Assembly: GCF_031845265.1 (NCBI RefSeq) | Contig: NZ_JAVRBG010000007.1 | Span: 62,001-126,000, forward strand | Direction: 5' to 3' | Source: Mesonia ostreae | Lineage (GTDB): Bacteria > Bacteroidota > Bacteroidia > Flavobacteriales > Flavobacteriaceae | DNA: 64,000 nucleotides | In this document: in pieces, positions 8,781 to 17,529 of the stretch | Layout: each line of letters begins with the position of its first letter | How positions within the stretch are numbered: the first letter of the stretch is position 1 | Position numbers and translations under genes: made by a program | The notes under the pieces: generated by a model | The model's input: the letters and a program-made list of their open reading frames with translations, nothing else | The model's database searches: none | Told to the model about the DNA's origin: nothing

Positions 8781-9860
8781 ATGAAGATTTTTCTTATTTC
8801 CAATATGTTTCCCTCGAAAAATGATGGCTTATTTGGTGTTTTTGTTAAAAACTTTAAAGAAGAATTAGAAGATCACCATATTACTTTTTCTGAAACTGCC
8901 TTAATTAAAGGAAGAGCAATAAGTACATTAAAAAAAATAAGGAATTATAGCGTCCATTATTTTAAAATTGTGTCGTCTTTTTTTAAAGATTATGATCTTA
9001 TTTATGTTCATTTTATAACCCATCATATTCCTATACTTTTAATTTTACTGCCTTTTAAAAACAAACCTTGGGTTCTTAATGCTCATGGGGATGATATTAT
9101 AGGGCTTCAAAAATCAAGATTTCTTAACTATTTTGCAGTTAAGATTTTAAAAAAAGTTGATTTAATAGTAGTACCAACAAGTTACTTTAAAGAAAAAATT
9201 TTAAAAAATTATCCCTTTATAGAAAGCTCAAAAGTATTTATTTCCCCTTCAGGAGGGATTAGTCCTAAACTTTTCTATAAGAAGAAAAATATTGAAGAAA
9301 ATAAAGTAATAACGCTCGGTTTTGTTTCTCGTTTTATTGAGGAAAAGGGCTGGAAAACATTTTTAGAATCTTTAAAACTACTTCAACAAAATAATGTATG
9401 TTTTAATGCAGTTATTGCTGGCAAAGGACCAGATGAAGAACTTATAAAAGATTATATAAAAAAGAATGATATTAATGGCACTAATTTTTTAGGTTTTGTA
9501 AATCAAAAAGACTTAGTGCATCTTTATAATCAATTAGATCTTTATATTTTTCCAACTTACAGAGAGGGGGAAAGTTTGGGATTAACAGGTATAGAGGCAA
9601 TGGCCTGTGGAACTCCTGTGATTGCTTGTAATATGGCAGGTCCTTCAACTTATATTAAGCCGGGTCTTAATGGTTATTTGTTTGAACCAAAAAACAGTAA
9701 CCAATTATATAAATATATTATGTCATATATCAGCAAAAATGAGCTAGAAAAAAAGAAAATGATCCAAGAAGCTTTAGATACCTCTAAAGAGTATGAACAA
9801 AAGTTAGTGGCAAAAAAATTAGTGATTCAATTAAATTCTATAGTAAATAGCGTTAGATAG
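8781..9860 (+). CDS. glycosyltransferase family 4 (GT-B) protein, opposite orientation to the locus
   Basis: 359 residues. The C-terminal Rossmann half shows the GT4 retaining signature, EGESLGLTGIEAMACGTPVI around residues 255-275, and the donor-site start TLGFVSRFIEEKGW. The N-terminal half has NMFPSKNDGLFGVFV and LNAHGDD. Such enzymes add a sugar from a nucleotide donor to the undecaprenyl-linked unit in the cytoplasm. It is the only plus-strand gene in the first 22 kb, extremely AT-rich, and its 3' end overlaps the flippase gene tail-to-tail by 8 bases. It may have been inserted separately or inverted. Confidence 0.88.
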   Translation: MKIFLISNMFPSKNDGLFGVFVKNFKEELEDHHITFSETALIKGRAISTLKKIRNYSVHYFKIVSSFFKDYDLIYVHFITHHIPILLILLPFKNKPWVLNAHGDDIIGLQKSRFLNYFAVKILKKVDLIVVPTSYFKEKILKNYPFIESSKVFISPSGGISPKLFYKKKNIEENKVITLGFVSRFIEEKGWKTFLESLKLLQQNNVCFNAVIAGKGPDEELIKDYIKKNDINGTNFLGFVNQKDLVHLYNQLDLYIFPTYREGESLGLTGIEAMACGTPVIACNMAGPSTYIKPGLNGYLFEPKNSNQLYKYIMSYISKNELEKKKMIQEALDTSKEYEQKLVAKKLVIQLNSIVNSVR

Positions 9861-11106
9861 AAGTTTGTTTCCTAAAAAACTTTTCTGCAATATATGCCAT
9901 TGATATTACTACTATAACTGATGAAATAAGGTTAGTAAGTAAGGCTCCTATTAAACCATATTTTGGCAGTAAAAGATAAATAGAAATAATATTGGTAATA
10001 GCCCCCAAAAACATAATCCAAAACCTATATTTTTGTCTGTTTAAAGCAACAATAACCATTTCGTAGCCAGAATATATAAAGGAGAATAGAATCATAAGAG
10101 AAATAATGATAAAAGCCACTTGTGTTTCTTCAGTTAAACTAATTTTTGAAATAATTTTTAATATTGTTTCTCTAAAGTAAAACAGACTACATAGAATAAG
10201 AAGTAAAGCTGGTATGCTAATAAGTTGTAATTTATGAAAAAAGCTTTTTATTTCTTCTAAAGATTTTCCGGTGATATTTTGTAGTAACACTTGTGAAACA
10301 GCTACGTTTATTAATGCAAAAGGAGCTGTAATTAATAAAATTCCTCTATATTTTCCGTAAAGTTCTTCAGAGATTAATAGAGGCATAATTAACATTCCTC
10401 CTTGTACAAATGTTGCTGTTAAAATATCTTGAAAACCATAATAACCACGCTCATTTAAACTCCTGAATATGTTTATATCTTTAAAATGTATAGATTCTAT
10501 TAAATCATTAGCGCTTATATCTTTTGATAGTAAAAAACATAGAAAAGTAGTGAAAAAGTTGATAAAAATTAAAGCATAGAAATAGAATGCAATATTAATA
10601 GGATAATCTATAAAGGTTAATCCAATAATCACCCCTATTAATAAGGAAAAAATAAGATTGATTAATAAATCAAATTTAAAACTTCCTAAAGCCTTTAAGT
10701 AGGTAAAAACTATTGTATTAATGCTAAAAAAAAAGCCCAAAATTATCCCTAAATATAAGAGTTGTCCATAGGGTTGATCTATAAATAAATCTATCAAATA
10801 GAAAAATACTATAGCAATACAGAAAAGTAAGTAAGAAGAAGCTAAACTTTGTTGAAAAATCAATTTTGCTTTCTCTGGGTTATTTCCAGATTTTATTAAA
10901 AAAGTTTGACTTCCAAAAGGTAAGATGGCTATAGAAAAATTAGCTATGGAATAAATAAAAGCAAAGATTCCAAAATCTTTATCTCCTAAAGAAGTTAACA
11001 AAAATATATTTAGCAACCATCTAGATCCAAATTGAAGACCCATTGATAAATTGTTAAACAATGTGTTTTTAAGAAATTTATTCTTAGTTAATTTGGTTAT
11101 TATCAA
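9853..11106 (-). CDS. oligosaccharide flippase (Wzx/MATE-like, MOP superfamily)
   Basis: 417 residues, about twelve hydrophobic segments spread over the whole length. The N-terminal part (NNLSMGLQFGSRWLLNIFLL, then FGIFAFIYSI) resembles polysaccharide biosynthesis exporters that flip undecaprenyl-linked repeat units to the periplasm. Its start overlaps the GT83-like gene by 23 bases, which implies coupled translation. It is paired with the Wzy-like and Wzz-like proteins of this locus. Confidence 0.8.
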   Translation of the reverse strand: MIITKLTKNKFLKNTLFNNLSMGLQFGSRWLLNIFLLTSLGDKDFGIFAFIYSIANFSIAILPFGSQTFLIKSGNNPEKAKLIFQQSLASSYLLFCIAIVFFYLIDLFIDQPYGQLLYLGIILGFFFSINTIVFTYLKALGSFKFDLLINLIFSLLIGVIIGLTFIDYPINIAFYFYALIFINFFTTFLCFLLSKDISANDLIESIHFKDINIFRSLNERGYYGFQDILTATFVQGGMLIMPLLISEELYGKYRGILLITAPFALINVAVSQVLLQNITGKSLEEIKSFFHKLQLISIPALLLILCSLFYFRETILKIISKISLTEETQVAFIIISLMILFSFIYSGYEMVIVALNRQKYRFWIMFLGAITNIISIYLLLPKYGLIGALLTNLISSVIVVISMAYIAEKFFRKQTSI

Positions 11107-12502
11107 AAGCTAGTTTATTTTTTATATAATTTACAATGATCACAACTCCCGGTCCAGAAAATATGACAAACAATGGATAAATCTCATATCTGTATCTAGT
11201 CTGAACCTCTATAAATATATAAGCAGTTACAAAACCTAAGAGCGCTATAAAAATCAATAGCGTATTCGTTCCCAATGCAAAGGGTTTTTTAGAAATTGTA
11301 AAACAAAAACAAAAAAATAGAATCGTAAGCCAAAAATAATTAGTTATCGCCTTTTTTGAACTGGAATTATAATTTGCCCAAAAAAATACTTCGTCAGGTT
11401 TTCCCCACATTAATTTAAACTTTTCTTCAAAGAGGTTTAACACTTCGAGCTTCTTATCTGTTCTTTCTGTTATTTTTTGTTTTGCTAAACGTTCAAAATC
11501 TAGAAAATTGTTTTGTTTTAATAAATCTGCATCATTTTTATTCCATTGCCCTGTTCTCTCAGGATTTAGTCCAACTAATAATTTATAACTAGGCGCAGGG
11601 TTATCATACAACGTATTTTTAGTAATATTAAAAAATAAAAATAAACCGCTAATAACAATCATTATCAAATGAAATGGGATCATTATCTTTAATGAGCTTA
11701 CTAATAAAACTTTAATATTATTCTTTGTAAATATCTTTCTATGATTGAGAAAATGTATTATAAAATAGGCTAAGATGGCAAGAATAAAAACTGTACCAAT
11801 AGGTCTAAAAATATGTCCTAACCCGATGAATAATGCACAATAAATGAGTTGTTTTTTGCAAATTAAAAAATATAAACCCATCATGATAAAAAATATAGAG
11901 ATGGTTTGATTGGTAAGAATTGCCGTGTAAACAACAAATGGAGGGAATAATGCGGCAACAAATAAAGCAATAATTGCAGCTTGAGGATTAAACAATTTTT
12001 TAGTTATTTTATAGATGAAAAATACAATTCCTACACTCCATAAAACATTCATCACTTTAATAGACAATAACCCCCCCAAATATTTAATGAAAAATGCCAA
12101 GTAAATGGTAAATGGTATATTAAAAACAGCAAAATTATAATAGCTTTTATGAAAAGCTTCTCGATTACCTGATAACCAATCATTTGCTGTATTAAACATC
12201 ATAACAAAATCAGATTTTAGCGGAGCTTCAATTGTTAAAATCAATCTTAATCGTACAAATAAAGCTATGAGTAAACCACTTAATAGAAGAAATATAAGGT
12301 TTTTATTGATTAATTTTCTTTTAAAAAGAAAGAAGGAGATTCCTAACGCAAGGAAAATGCTTAGCAGAAACTTTAAAATTTTTAAAGTAATTAGTTTTTC
12401 CTCAATTTGATGAAATGTGGAGGTAAACATCAAAAAAAATATAACTGAAAATACAATTAATACAAAAGGTTTAAGAATTTTAAGCATTTTTAAGTTTTTC
12501 AA
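11084..12502 (-). CDS. GT83/PMT-like integral membrane glycosyltransferase
   Basis: 472 residues, about eleven to twelve transmembrane helices. After the first helices there is an acidic periplasmic loop, IEAPLKSDFVMMFNTANDWL at residues ~90-110. This is the usual position of the catalytic aspartates in PMT/ArnT-type enzymes, which take sugar from a polyprenyl-phosphate carrier. The upstream gene encodes a polyprenyl-phosphate glycosyltransferase type GT2, its expected partner. Starts are ambiguous because several Met codons occur in the first ten residues; the longest is given. The acceptor is unknown. Confidence 0.68.
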   Translation of the reverse strand: MKNLKMLKILKPFVLIVFSVIFFLMFTSTFHQIEEKLITLKILKFLLSIFLALGISFFLFKRKLINKNLIFLLLSGLLIALFVRLRLILTIEAPLKSDFVMMFNTANDWLSGNREAFHKSYYNFAVFNIPFTIYLAFFIKYLGGLLSIKVMNVLWSVGIVFFIYKITKKLFNPQAAIIALFVAALFPPFVVYTAILTNQTISIFFIMMGLYFLICKKQLIYCALFIGLGHIFRPIGTVFILAILAYFIIHFLNHRKIFTKNNIKVLLVSSLKIMIPFHLIMIVISGLFLFFNITKNTLYDNPAPSYKLLVGLNPERTGQWNKNDADLLKQNNFLDFERLAKQKITERTDKKLEVLNLFEEKFKLMWGKPDEVFFWANYNSSSKKAITNYFWLTILFFCFCFTISKKPFALGTNTLLIFIALLGFVTAYIFIEVQTRYRYEIYPLFVIFSGPGVVIIVNYIKNKLAFDNNQIN

Positions 12503-13430
12503 TGATATACCTAGGTCTTCCTTTTACCTGGTAATAAATTTTTCCAATATATTCTCCGATAACTCCAATGGCCAAAGTTTGAATACCTCCAAAAAAGACA
12601 ACTGCAATTAAGATTGATGTCCATCCAGAGACTACATTACCAATGAGTAATTGTATTAACGCATATAAAGTTAAAAAGAATGAAAGAATTATTGAAAATA
12701 CGCCTATGTATAATACTATTTTTAAAGGTTTATTACTAAAGGATGTAATTCCATCCCAAGCAAAAGCTAACATTTTTTTTAAAGGATATTTAGACTCCCC
12801 CAACGAGCGTTCTTTTCTCTTATAATAAACTACCCCTTGTTTAAAACCAATCTCTGGAAAAATACCTCTTAAAAATAAATGAGATTCCTTAAATTTTAGA
12901 AATTCAAGTAATACCTTATTGCTAATCAATCTAAAATCTGCGTGATGTTTAATGGATTTAACCCCCATTCTTAACATTAGATCATAAAATAACGTAGCCG
13001 TTTTACGCTTAAAGTAAGTATCATTTTGGCGGTCATTTCTTACTCCGTAAACGATATCATCGCCATTGTCGTAAGCATCAATCATTTTATCTATACAATC
13101 AATATCATCTTGTAAATCAACATCTATCGTTATATAAATATCGAAATTGTTTTTTAAGGTATCTAAACCTGCCAATAACGCAAACTGATGACCAAAATTA
13201 TTAGCCAATTTTATAGCGATAATTGACTTTTCTTTATAACTGTCTAAAATTTTCCAAGTGTCATCTTTGCTTCCGTCATCTACAAAACAAAGTTTACTAT
13301 CTGCGCTTATCTTCTTTTCATCCATTAAATAAGTTAGCTTCTTTAATAGATGAGATTTACTATAATCAAGAATTGTTTCTTCATTATAACAAGGCAAAAT
13401 TATTGCTAATTGAGGAGTTTTGAGATCCAT
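12480..13430 (-). CDS. GT2 polyprenyl-phosphate glycosyltransferase (GtrB/ArnC/DPM1-like)
   Basis: 316 residues. The N-terminal GT-A domain shows AIILPCYNEE, FVDDGSKDDTW and the metal-binding region TIDVDLQDD. Two C-terminal transmembrane helices (about residues 230-300) and an arginine-rich tail match GtrB-type enzymes. These load a sugar onto undecaprenyl phosphate for use on the outer side of the membrane. The gene overlaps the GT83-like gene by 23 bases, fitting a donor-maker plus transferase pair. Confidence 0.87.
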   Translation of the reverse strand: MDLKTPQLAIILPCYNEETILDYSKSHLLKKLTYLMDEKKISADSKLCFVDDGSKDDTWKILDSYKEKSIIAIKLANNFGHQFALLAGLDTLKNNFDIYITIDVDLQDDIDCIDKMIDAYDNGDDIVYGVRNDRQNDTYFKRKTATLFYDLMLRMGVKSIKHHADFRLISNKVLLEFLKFKESHLFLRGIFPEIGFKQGVVYYKRKERSLGESKYPLKKMLAFAWDGITSFSNKPLKIVLYIGVFSIILSFFLTLYALIQLLIGNVVSGWTSILIAVVFFGGIQTLAIGVIGEYIGKIYYQVKGRPRYIIEKLKNA

Positions 13431-13446
13431 TTTAAAATTAATTTTA

Positions 13447-14205
13447 TTACCGCTCCACTTTAAAATAAGGATTTAGCAAATTTTCTTTATTGTAACGTAA
13501 GGGCAAATCGTCTTCCATATTTATCACCTCAACATCTAAGCCTCTTAATACCGCGTGGGCTGCTGCAGTATCCCATTCCATCGTAGGGGCAAAGCGAGGG
13601 TAAATATCGGCATCGCTATCGGCAATGAGCATAAATTTTAGGGAACTTCCCATAGAAACGGTTTCTGCTTCTTTAAACTGGGCTATGTATTCTTTTGTTT
13701 CCTCGTTAAGGTGTGACCTGGAAGCTACAATACGCGTAGGTCCTTTATCATGCTTAATTAACTTTAACTCTACTTGCGGATCCATATTTTCAGACTTAAA
13801 AGCACCTATACCTTCTCCGCCATAATAAAGCTGATCTAAAACCGGAGCGTATACTACGCCTAAAATGGGTTTTTGTTTATAAATTAATGCAATGTTCACT
13901 GTAAACTCTCCATTCTTTTTGATAAACTCTTTGGTGCCGTCAAGCGGATCTACCATCCAGAAATATTCCCAACCCTTTCGCTCTCCGTAAGGAATTTTTG
14001 CTCCTTCTTCAGAAAGTATCGGCAAGCCGCTTTCTTTTAGTTTTTCAACAATAGTTTGATGCGCCCATTGATCTGCTTTAGTCAGCGGACTATGATCTCC
14101 TTTTTCTTCCACTCCAAAATCTTCAGAATTATAAACTTCTAAAATTTTGATTCCAGCATCTCTAGCCGCATCAATAATAAGTGGTACAAATTGTTTGATT
14201 TCCAT
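13447..14205 (-). CDS. cysQ: 3'(2'),5'-bisphosphate nucleotidase
   Basis: 252 residues, normal length. It hydrolyses 3'-phosphoadenosine 5'-phosphate (PAP), the by-product of PAPS-dependent sulfation or reduction, to AMP. The FIG/inositol-monophosphatase motifs are clear: the metal-binding WMVDPLDGTKEFI near residues 84-96 and WDTAAAHAVL near the C-terminus. It lies between rfbD and the GT2 gene. No sulfotransferase or PAPS-synthesis gene is visible in the window, so its presence here is only a hint that the polymer may be sulfated. Confidence 0.9.
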   Translation of the reverse strand: MEIKQFVPLIIDAARDAGIKILEVYNSEDFGVEEKGDHSPLTKADQWAHQTIVEKLKESGLPILSEEGAKIPYGERKGWEYFWMVDPLDGTKEFIKKNGEFTVNIALIYKQKPILGVVYAPVLDQLYYGGEGIGAFKSENMDPQVELKLIKHDKGPTRIVASRSHLNEETKEYIAQFKEAETVSMGSSLKFMLIADSDADIYPRFAPTMEWDTAAAHAVLRGLDVEVINMEDDLPLRYNKENLLNPYFKVER

Positions 14206-14266
14206 AATTATAATATCATTCCGGCCGCGACCGTTTCATTTAATTTTTATACTGTTTTCTTTCATT

Positions 14267-15127
14267 TTATTTTAAAAGAAAATTTTCTTGATAAAGCTTG
14301 CTCAAACTTTTTTCCCAATCTACCATAGAAAACTCAAAAACATCTTTAAATTTTTCTTTACTTAAAACGCTATTTTTTGGTCGCGCTGCTTTGGTTTTAT
14401 AAGCATTTGAGGCTATAAGTGTACATTTTGAGTCTTGCTGTAGGTTTAAAATAGCCTGGGCAAAACCATACCATGTAGTCTGTCCGTTATTGCTAAAATG
14501 GTAAATCCCATAATTTTGCTTTTTCTCCTTAATTAAATATAAGATAGCATGAGCTAAATCGTTTGCGTTCGTAGGTGTGCCGGTTTGCTCTTCTGTAATT
14601 TTTAAATCTATATTTTCTGCGGATTTCTGCAGAATTGTTTTGTAAAAATTATTCCCAAATTGCGAATATAACCACGAAGTACGTAAAATAAAGTAGGCTT
14701 GCGACTGTTCTTGAATAAGTTGCTCTCCTTTCAATTTTGAGGCGCCATACACATTTATAGGGTAAGTATCATCGTCTTCTGTATATGGAGATTTCTTTTC
14801 TCCATCAAAAACATAATCTGTAGAAATATGAATTAAAACACCGTGATGCGCATTACAAACAGCCACCAAATTCTCTACTGCGTAAGCATTAATCAAATAT
14901 GCCTTATCTTCTTCTTCTTCGGCTTTCTCCACATTGGTATACGCAGCACAATTGATACAATAATCATAAGCTTCTGCTTTAAAATCTTTTTCTAAAGCAT
15001 CCTTAGAACTTATGTCTAAACGAGCAACATCTTTAAAATAAAATTGAGCTTCCGGAAAGTTTTTAGCTGCTAATTGCAAGCATTTTCCTAATTGTCCTTC
15101 CCCTCCTATGACTAAGATTTTATCCAT
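14267..15127 (-). CDS. rfbD: dTDP-4-dehydrorhamnose reductase
   Basis: 286 residues. Last step of dTDP-L-rhamnose synthesis: NADPH-dependent reduction of dTDP-4-keto-L-rhamnose. An SDR fold is visible, with GGEGQLGKCL at the N-terminus, HISTDYVFDGEKKSPY, and the catalytic YGASKLKGE. The start overlaps rfbC by 8 bases, so the two are coupled. Fourth gene of a complete rfbB-A-C-D set in order of transcription. Confidence 0.95.
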   Translation of the reverse strand: MDKILVIGGEGQLGKCLQLAAKNFPEAQFYFKDVARLDISSKDALEKDFKAEAYDYCINCAAYTNVEKAEEEEDKAYLINAYAVENLVAVCNAHHGVLIHISTDYVFDGEKKSPYTEDDDTYPINVYGASKLKGEQLIQEQSQAYFILRTSWLYSQFGNNFYKTILQKSAENIDLKITEEQTGTPTNANDLAHAILYLIKEKKQNYGIYHFSNNGQTTWYGFAQAILNLQQDSKCTLIASNAYKTKAARPKNSVLSKEKFKDVFEFSMVDWEKSLSKLYQENFLLK

Positions 15128-15668
15128 TTAAATATTCTTTTAAAGTTGGTAAACCCTTATCTTTTTCTGAAATAATCAATTGCTCTTGTGGCAGCTTCCA
15201 ATCTATATGTAATTGGGGATCATTAAAGATAATTCCAGCTTCAGCGGCTTTATCGTAATAATTATCACATTTATAACTAAAAATAACCTCATCAGTTAAG
15301 CAAACAAATCCGTGAGCAAAACCTTTAGGCACGAATAATTGAAGTTGATTTTCGCTATTTAATACACAAGAGAATTTTTGTAAATACGTCTCTGAATCTG
15401 GACGTAAATCTACCATCACATCTTGTATTTCACCTAGTATAACGCGCACCAATTTAGCCTGTGCCGCTTCCCCAGTTTGAAAATGCAAACCACGCAAAGT
15501 TCCTTTTTGGGAAACAGACTGGTTGTCTTGCACAAAATTAACCACTAACCCCGTTTCTTCTTGAAATTTTTGCTGATTAAAACTTTCTAAAAAATAACCT
15601 CTTGCGTCTTTAAAAACCGATGGTTCTACAATAAAACAATCTCGTAAAGGGGTTTCTAAAATCTTCAT
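15120..15668 (-). CDS. rfbC: dTDP-4-dehydrorhamnose 3,5-epimerase
   Basis: 182 residues, a cupin-fold epimerase converting dTDP-4-keto-6-deoxyglucose to dTDP-4-keto-L-rhamnose. Seen are VFKDARGYFLESFN, the catalytic-His region GTLRGLHFQ, and FVPKGFAHGFVCL. It overlaps rfbA by 4 bases (ATGA arrangement) and rfbD by 8. Confidence 0.96.
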   Translation of the reverse strand: MKILETPLRDCFIVEPSVFKDARGYFLESFNQQKFQEETGLVVNFVQDNQSVSQKGTLRGLHFQTGEAAQAKLVRVILGEIQDVMVDLRPDSETYLQKFSCVLNSENQLQLFVPKGFAHGFVCLTDEVIFSYKCDNYYDKAAEAGIIFNDPQLHIDWKLPQEQLIISEKDKGLPTLKEYLNG

Positions 15669-16516
15669 GATTCAATATTTTTAGCATATCCACTTTTTAA
15701 TAAGGGTGCTTTTAATTCTTCTAGTTGCTCCTTGTTGATGAATCCCATTTTATAGACTACCTCCTCAATAGCTCCTACTTTTAATCCTTGTCGCTCTTCT
15801 ATGGCTTCCACAAAGTTAGAGGCCTGCATGAGAGATTTAAAAGTACCGGTATCTAACCACGCGGTTCCTTTATCTAAAATACTCACCTTTAACTTACCCT
15901 TTTTAAGGTACGCATTGTTCACATCGGTGATTTCAAGTTCTCCACGATGGCTGGGTTTAATATTTTTAGCAATTTCTACGACCTCATTATCATAAAAGTA
16001 AATGCCAGGAACAGCATACCTAGATTTCGGATTTTTAGGCTTTTCTTCAATAGAAATAGCAGTTCCTTCTTCATTAAATTCTACTACCCCATAACGTTCT
16101 GGATCGTGTACGTGATATGCATAAATTATTCCACCATCTGGATTGCTATTTTCTTGTAATAGTTCATCTAAACCACTGCCGTAAAAAATATTGTCTCCTA
16201 GAATAAGAGCCACTTTTTCTTTTCCTATAAACTCTTCCCCAATAATAAAGGCTTCGGCTAAACCGTTAGGGTTTTCCTGTACTTTATACTCAAAATGACA
16301 GCCAAGATGTGAACCGTCTCCCAATAATTTTTTAAATAAAGGTAAATCATGCGGCGTAGAGATGATTAAAATTTCTCGTATTCCTGCAGAAATAAGAGTG
16401 GATAAAGGATAATAAATCATCGGCTTATCATACACTGGGAGTAATTGTTTGCTAACCGCTAAAGTAAGGGGATGTAATCTTGTTCCTGAACCTCCTGCTA
16501 ATATAATTCCTTTCAT
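15665..16516 (-). CDS. rfbA: glucose-1-phosphate thymidylyltransferase
   Basis: 283 residues. Makes dTDP-glucose from dTTP and glucose 1-phosphate, the first committed step of dTDP-rhamnose synthesis. The nucleotidyltransferase signature is GGSGTRLHPLT, followed by KPMIYYPLSTLI, LGDNIFYGSG and GTAWLDTGT. It overlaps rfbB (4 bases) and rfbC (4 bases), so all four rml genes are tightly coupled. Confidence 0.96.
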   Translation of the reverse strand: MKGIILAGGSGTRLHPLTLAVSKQLLPVYDKPMIYYPLSTLISAGIREILIISTPHDLPLFKKLLGDGSHLGCHFEYKVQENPNGLAEAFIIGEEFIGKEKVALILGDNIFYGSGLDELLQENSNPDGGIIYAYHVHDPERYGVVEFNEEGTAISIEEKPKNPKSRYAVPGIYFYDNEVVEIAKNIKPSHRGELEITDVNNAYLKKGKLKVSILDKGTAWLDTGTFKSLMQASNFVEAIEERQGLKVGAIEEVVYKMGFINKEQLEELKAPLLKSGYAKNIES

Positions 16517-17526
16517 TGGATGTATTTATTTAAATACCATTGGATGGTTTTTTTAATTCCAGATTCAAAATTTTCTTTGGCTTCCCAACCTAATTTCCGT
16601 TCTATTTTTGATGCATCTATAGCATATCTAAAATCATGACCTGGTCTATCTTTTACAAAGCTAATTAGATTTTTATAGGATTCTTTGTTTTCTCTAGGAT
16701 GAATATCGTCTAAGATTTCGCAAATGCTCTGCGCGATGTATAAATTTTGACGTTCATTCTTTCCTCCAATATTATAAGTTTCTCCTAATTTTCCTTCCGC
16801 TAAGGCTAGTTTAATTCCTTTACAATGATCCAACACAAATAACCAATCTCTAATGTTGGTTCCTTCCCCATAGATGGGAATAGTTTCTTCTTGAATCGCT
16901 TTACGGATAATCGTAGGAATCAATTTTTCGTCATGCTGATGCGGGCCGTAATTATTAGAACAATTAGTCGTCACTACAGGCATCCCGTAAGTATGAAAGT
17001 AACTTCTCACCAACATATCTGATGCTGCTTTTGAAGCGCTATATGGACTATTTGGAGCATACGGAGTTTCTTCGGTAAACAAGCCTGTTTCTCCCAAAGT
17101 TCCATAAACCTCATCTGTAGAAACATGTAAAAATCGAGCCTTAGAAAACTCCTCTTTTAAAGCAAACGGTTCTTCCATCCACGTTTTATACGCAGTTTGT
17201 AATAAATTAAAGCTACCGTTAACGTTGGTTTCTATAAATACAGAAGGATTTGCTATTGAATTATCTACATGGGATTCGGCTGCAAAATGAACGACTTCGT
17301 CAAATTGATGCTTTGCAAAAAGCTCTTGAATTAATTGAAGATTACAAATATCTCCTTCTATAAATTGATAATTGGGATGTTGAGACACTTCAATATTCGC
17401 TAAATCTCCCGCATAAGTAAGGCTATCTAGATTAACCACCTTCACTTCTTCTTGTAAACCTAACAGATAATTAATGTAGTTAGAACCTATGAATCCTGCA
17501 CCACCTGTAACCAAAATTGTTTTCAT
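16513..17526 (-). CDS. rfbB: dTDP-glucose 4,6-dehydratase
   Basis: 337 residues, extended SDR. Converts dTDP-glucose to dTDP-4-keto-6-deoxyglucose. NAD-binding GGAGFIGSNY is at the N-terminus, STDEVYGTLG carries the Thr-Asp-Glu catalytic residues, and YSASKAASD carries the Tyr-Lys pair. It lies 3 bases after the Wzz-like gene, which places the sugar-nucleotide genes in one transcript with the chain-length protein. Confidence 0.96.
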   Translation of the reverse strand: MKTILVTGGAGFIGSNYINYLLGLQEEVKVVNLDSLTYAGDLANIEVSQHPNYQFIEGDICNLQLIQELFAKHQFDEVVHFAAESHVDNSIANPSVFIETNVNGSFNLLQTAYKTWMEEPFALKEEFSKARFLHVSTDEVYGTLGETGLFTEETPYAPNSPYSASKAASDMLVRSYFHTYGMPVVTTNCSNNYGPHQHDEKLIPTIIRKAIQEETIPIYGEGTNIRDWLFVLDHCKGIKLALAEGKLGETYNIGGKNERQNLYIAQSICEILDDIHPRENKESYKNLISFVKDRPGHDFRYAIDASKIERKLGWEAKENFESGIKKTIQWYLNKYIQ

Positions 17527-17529
17527 AAA

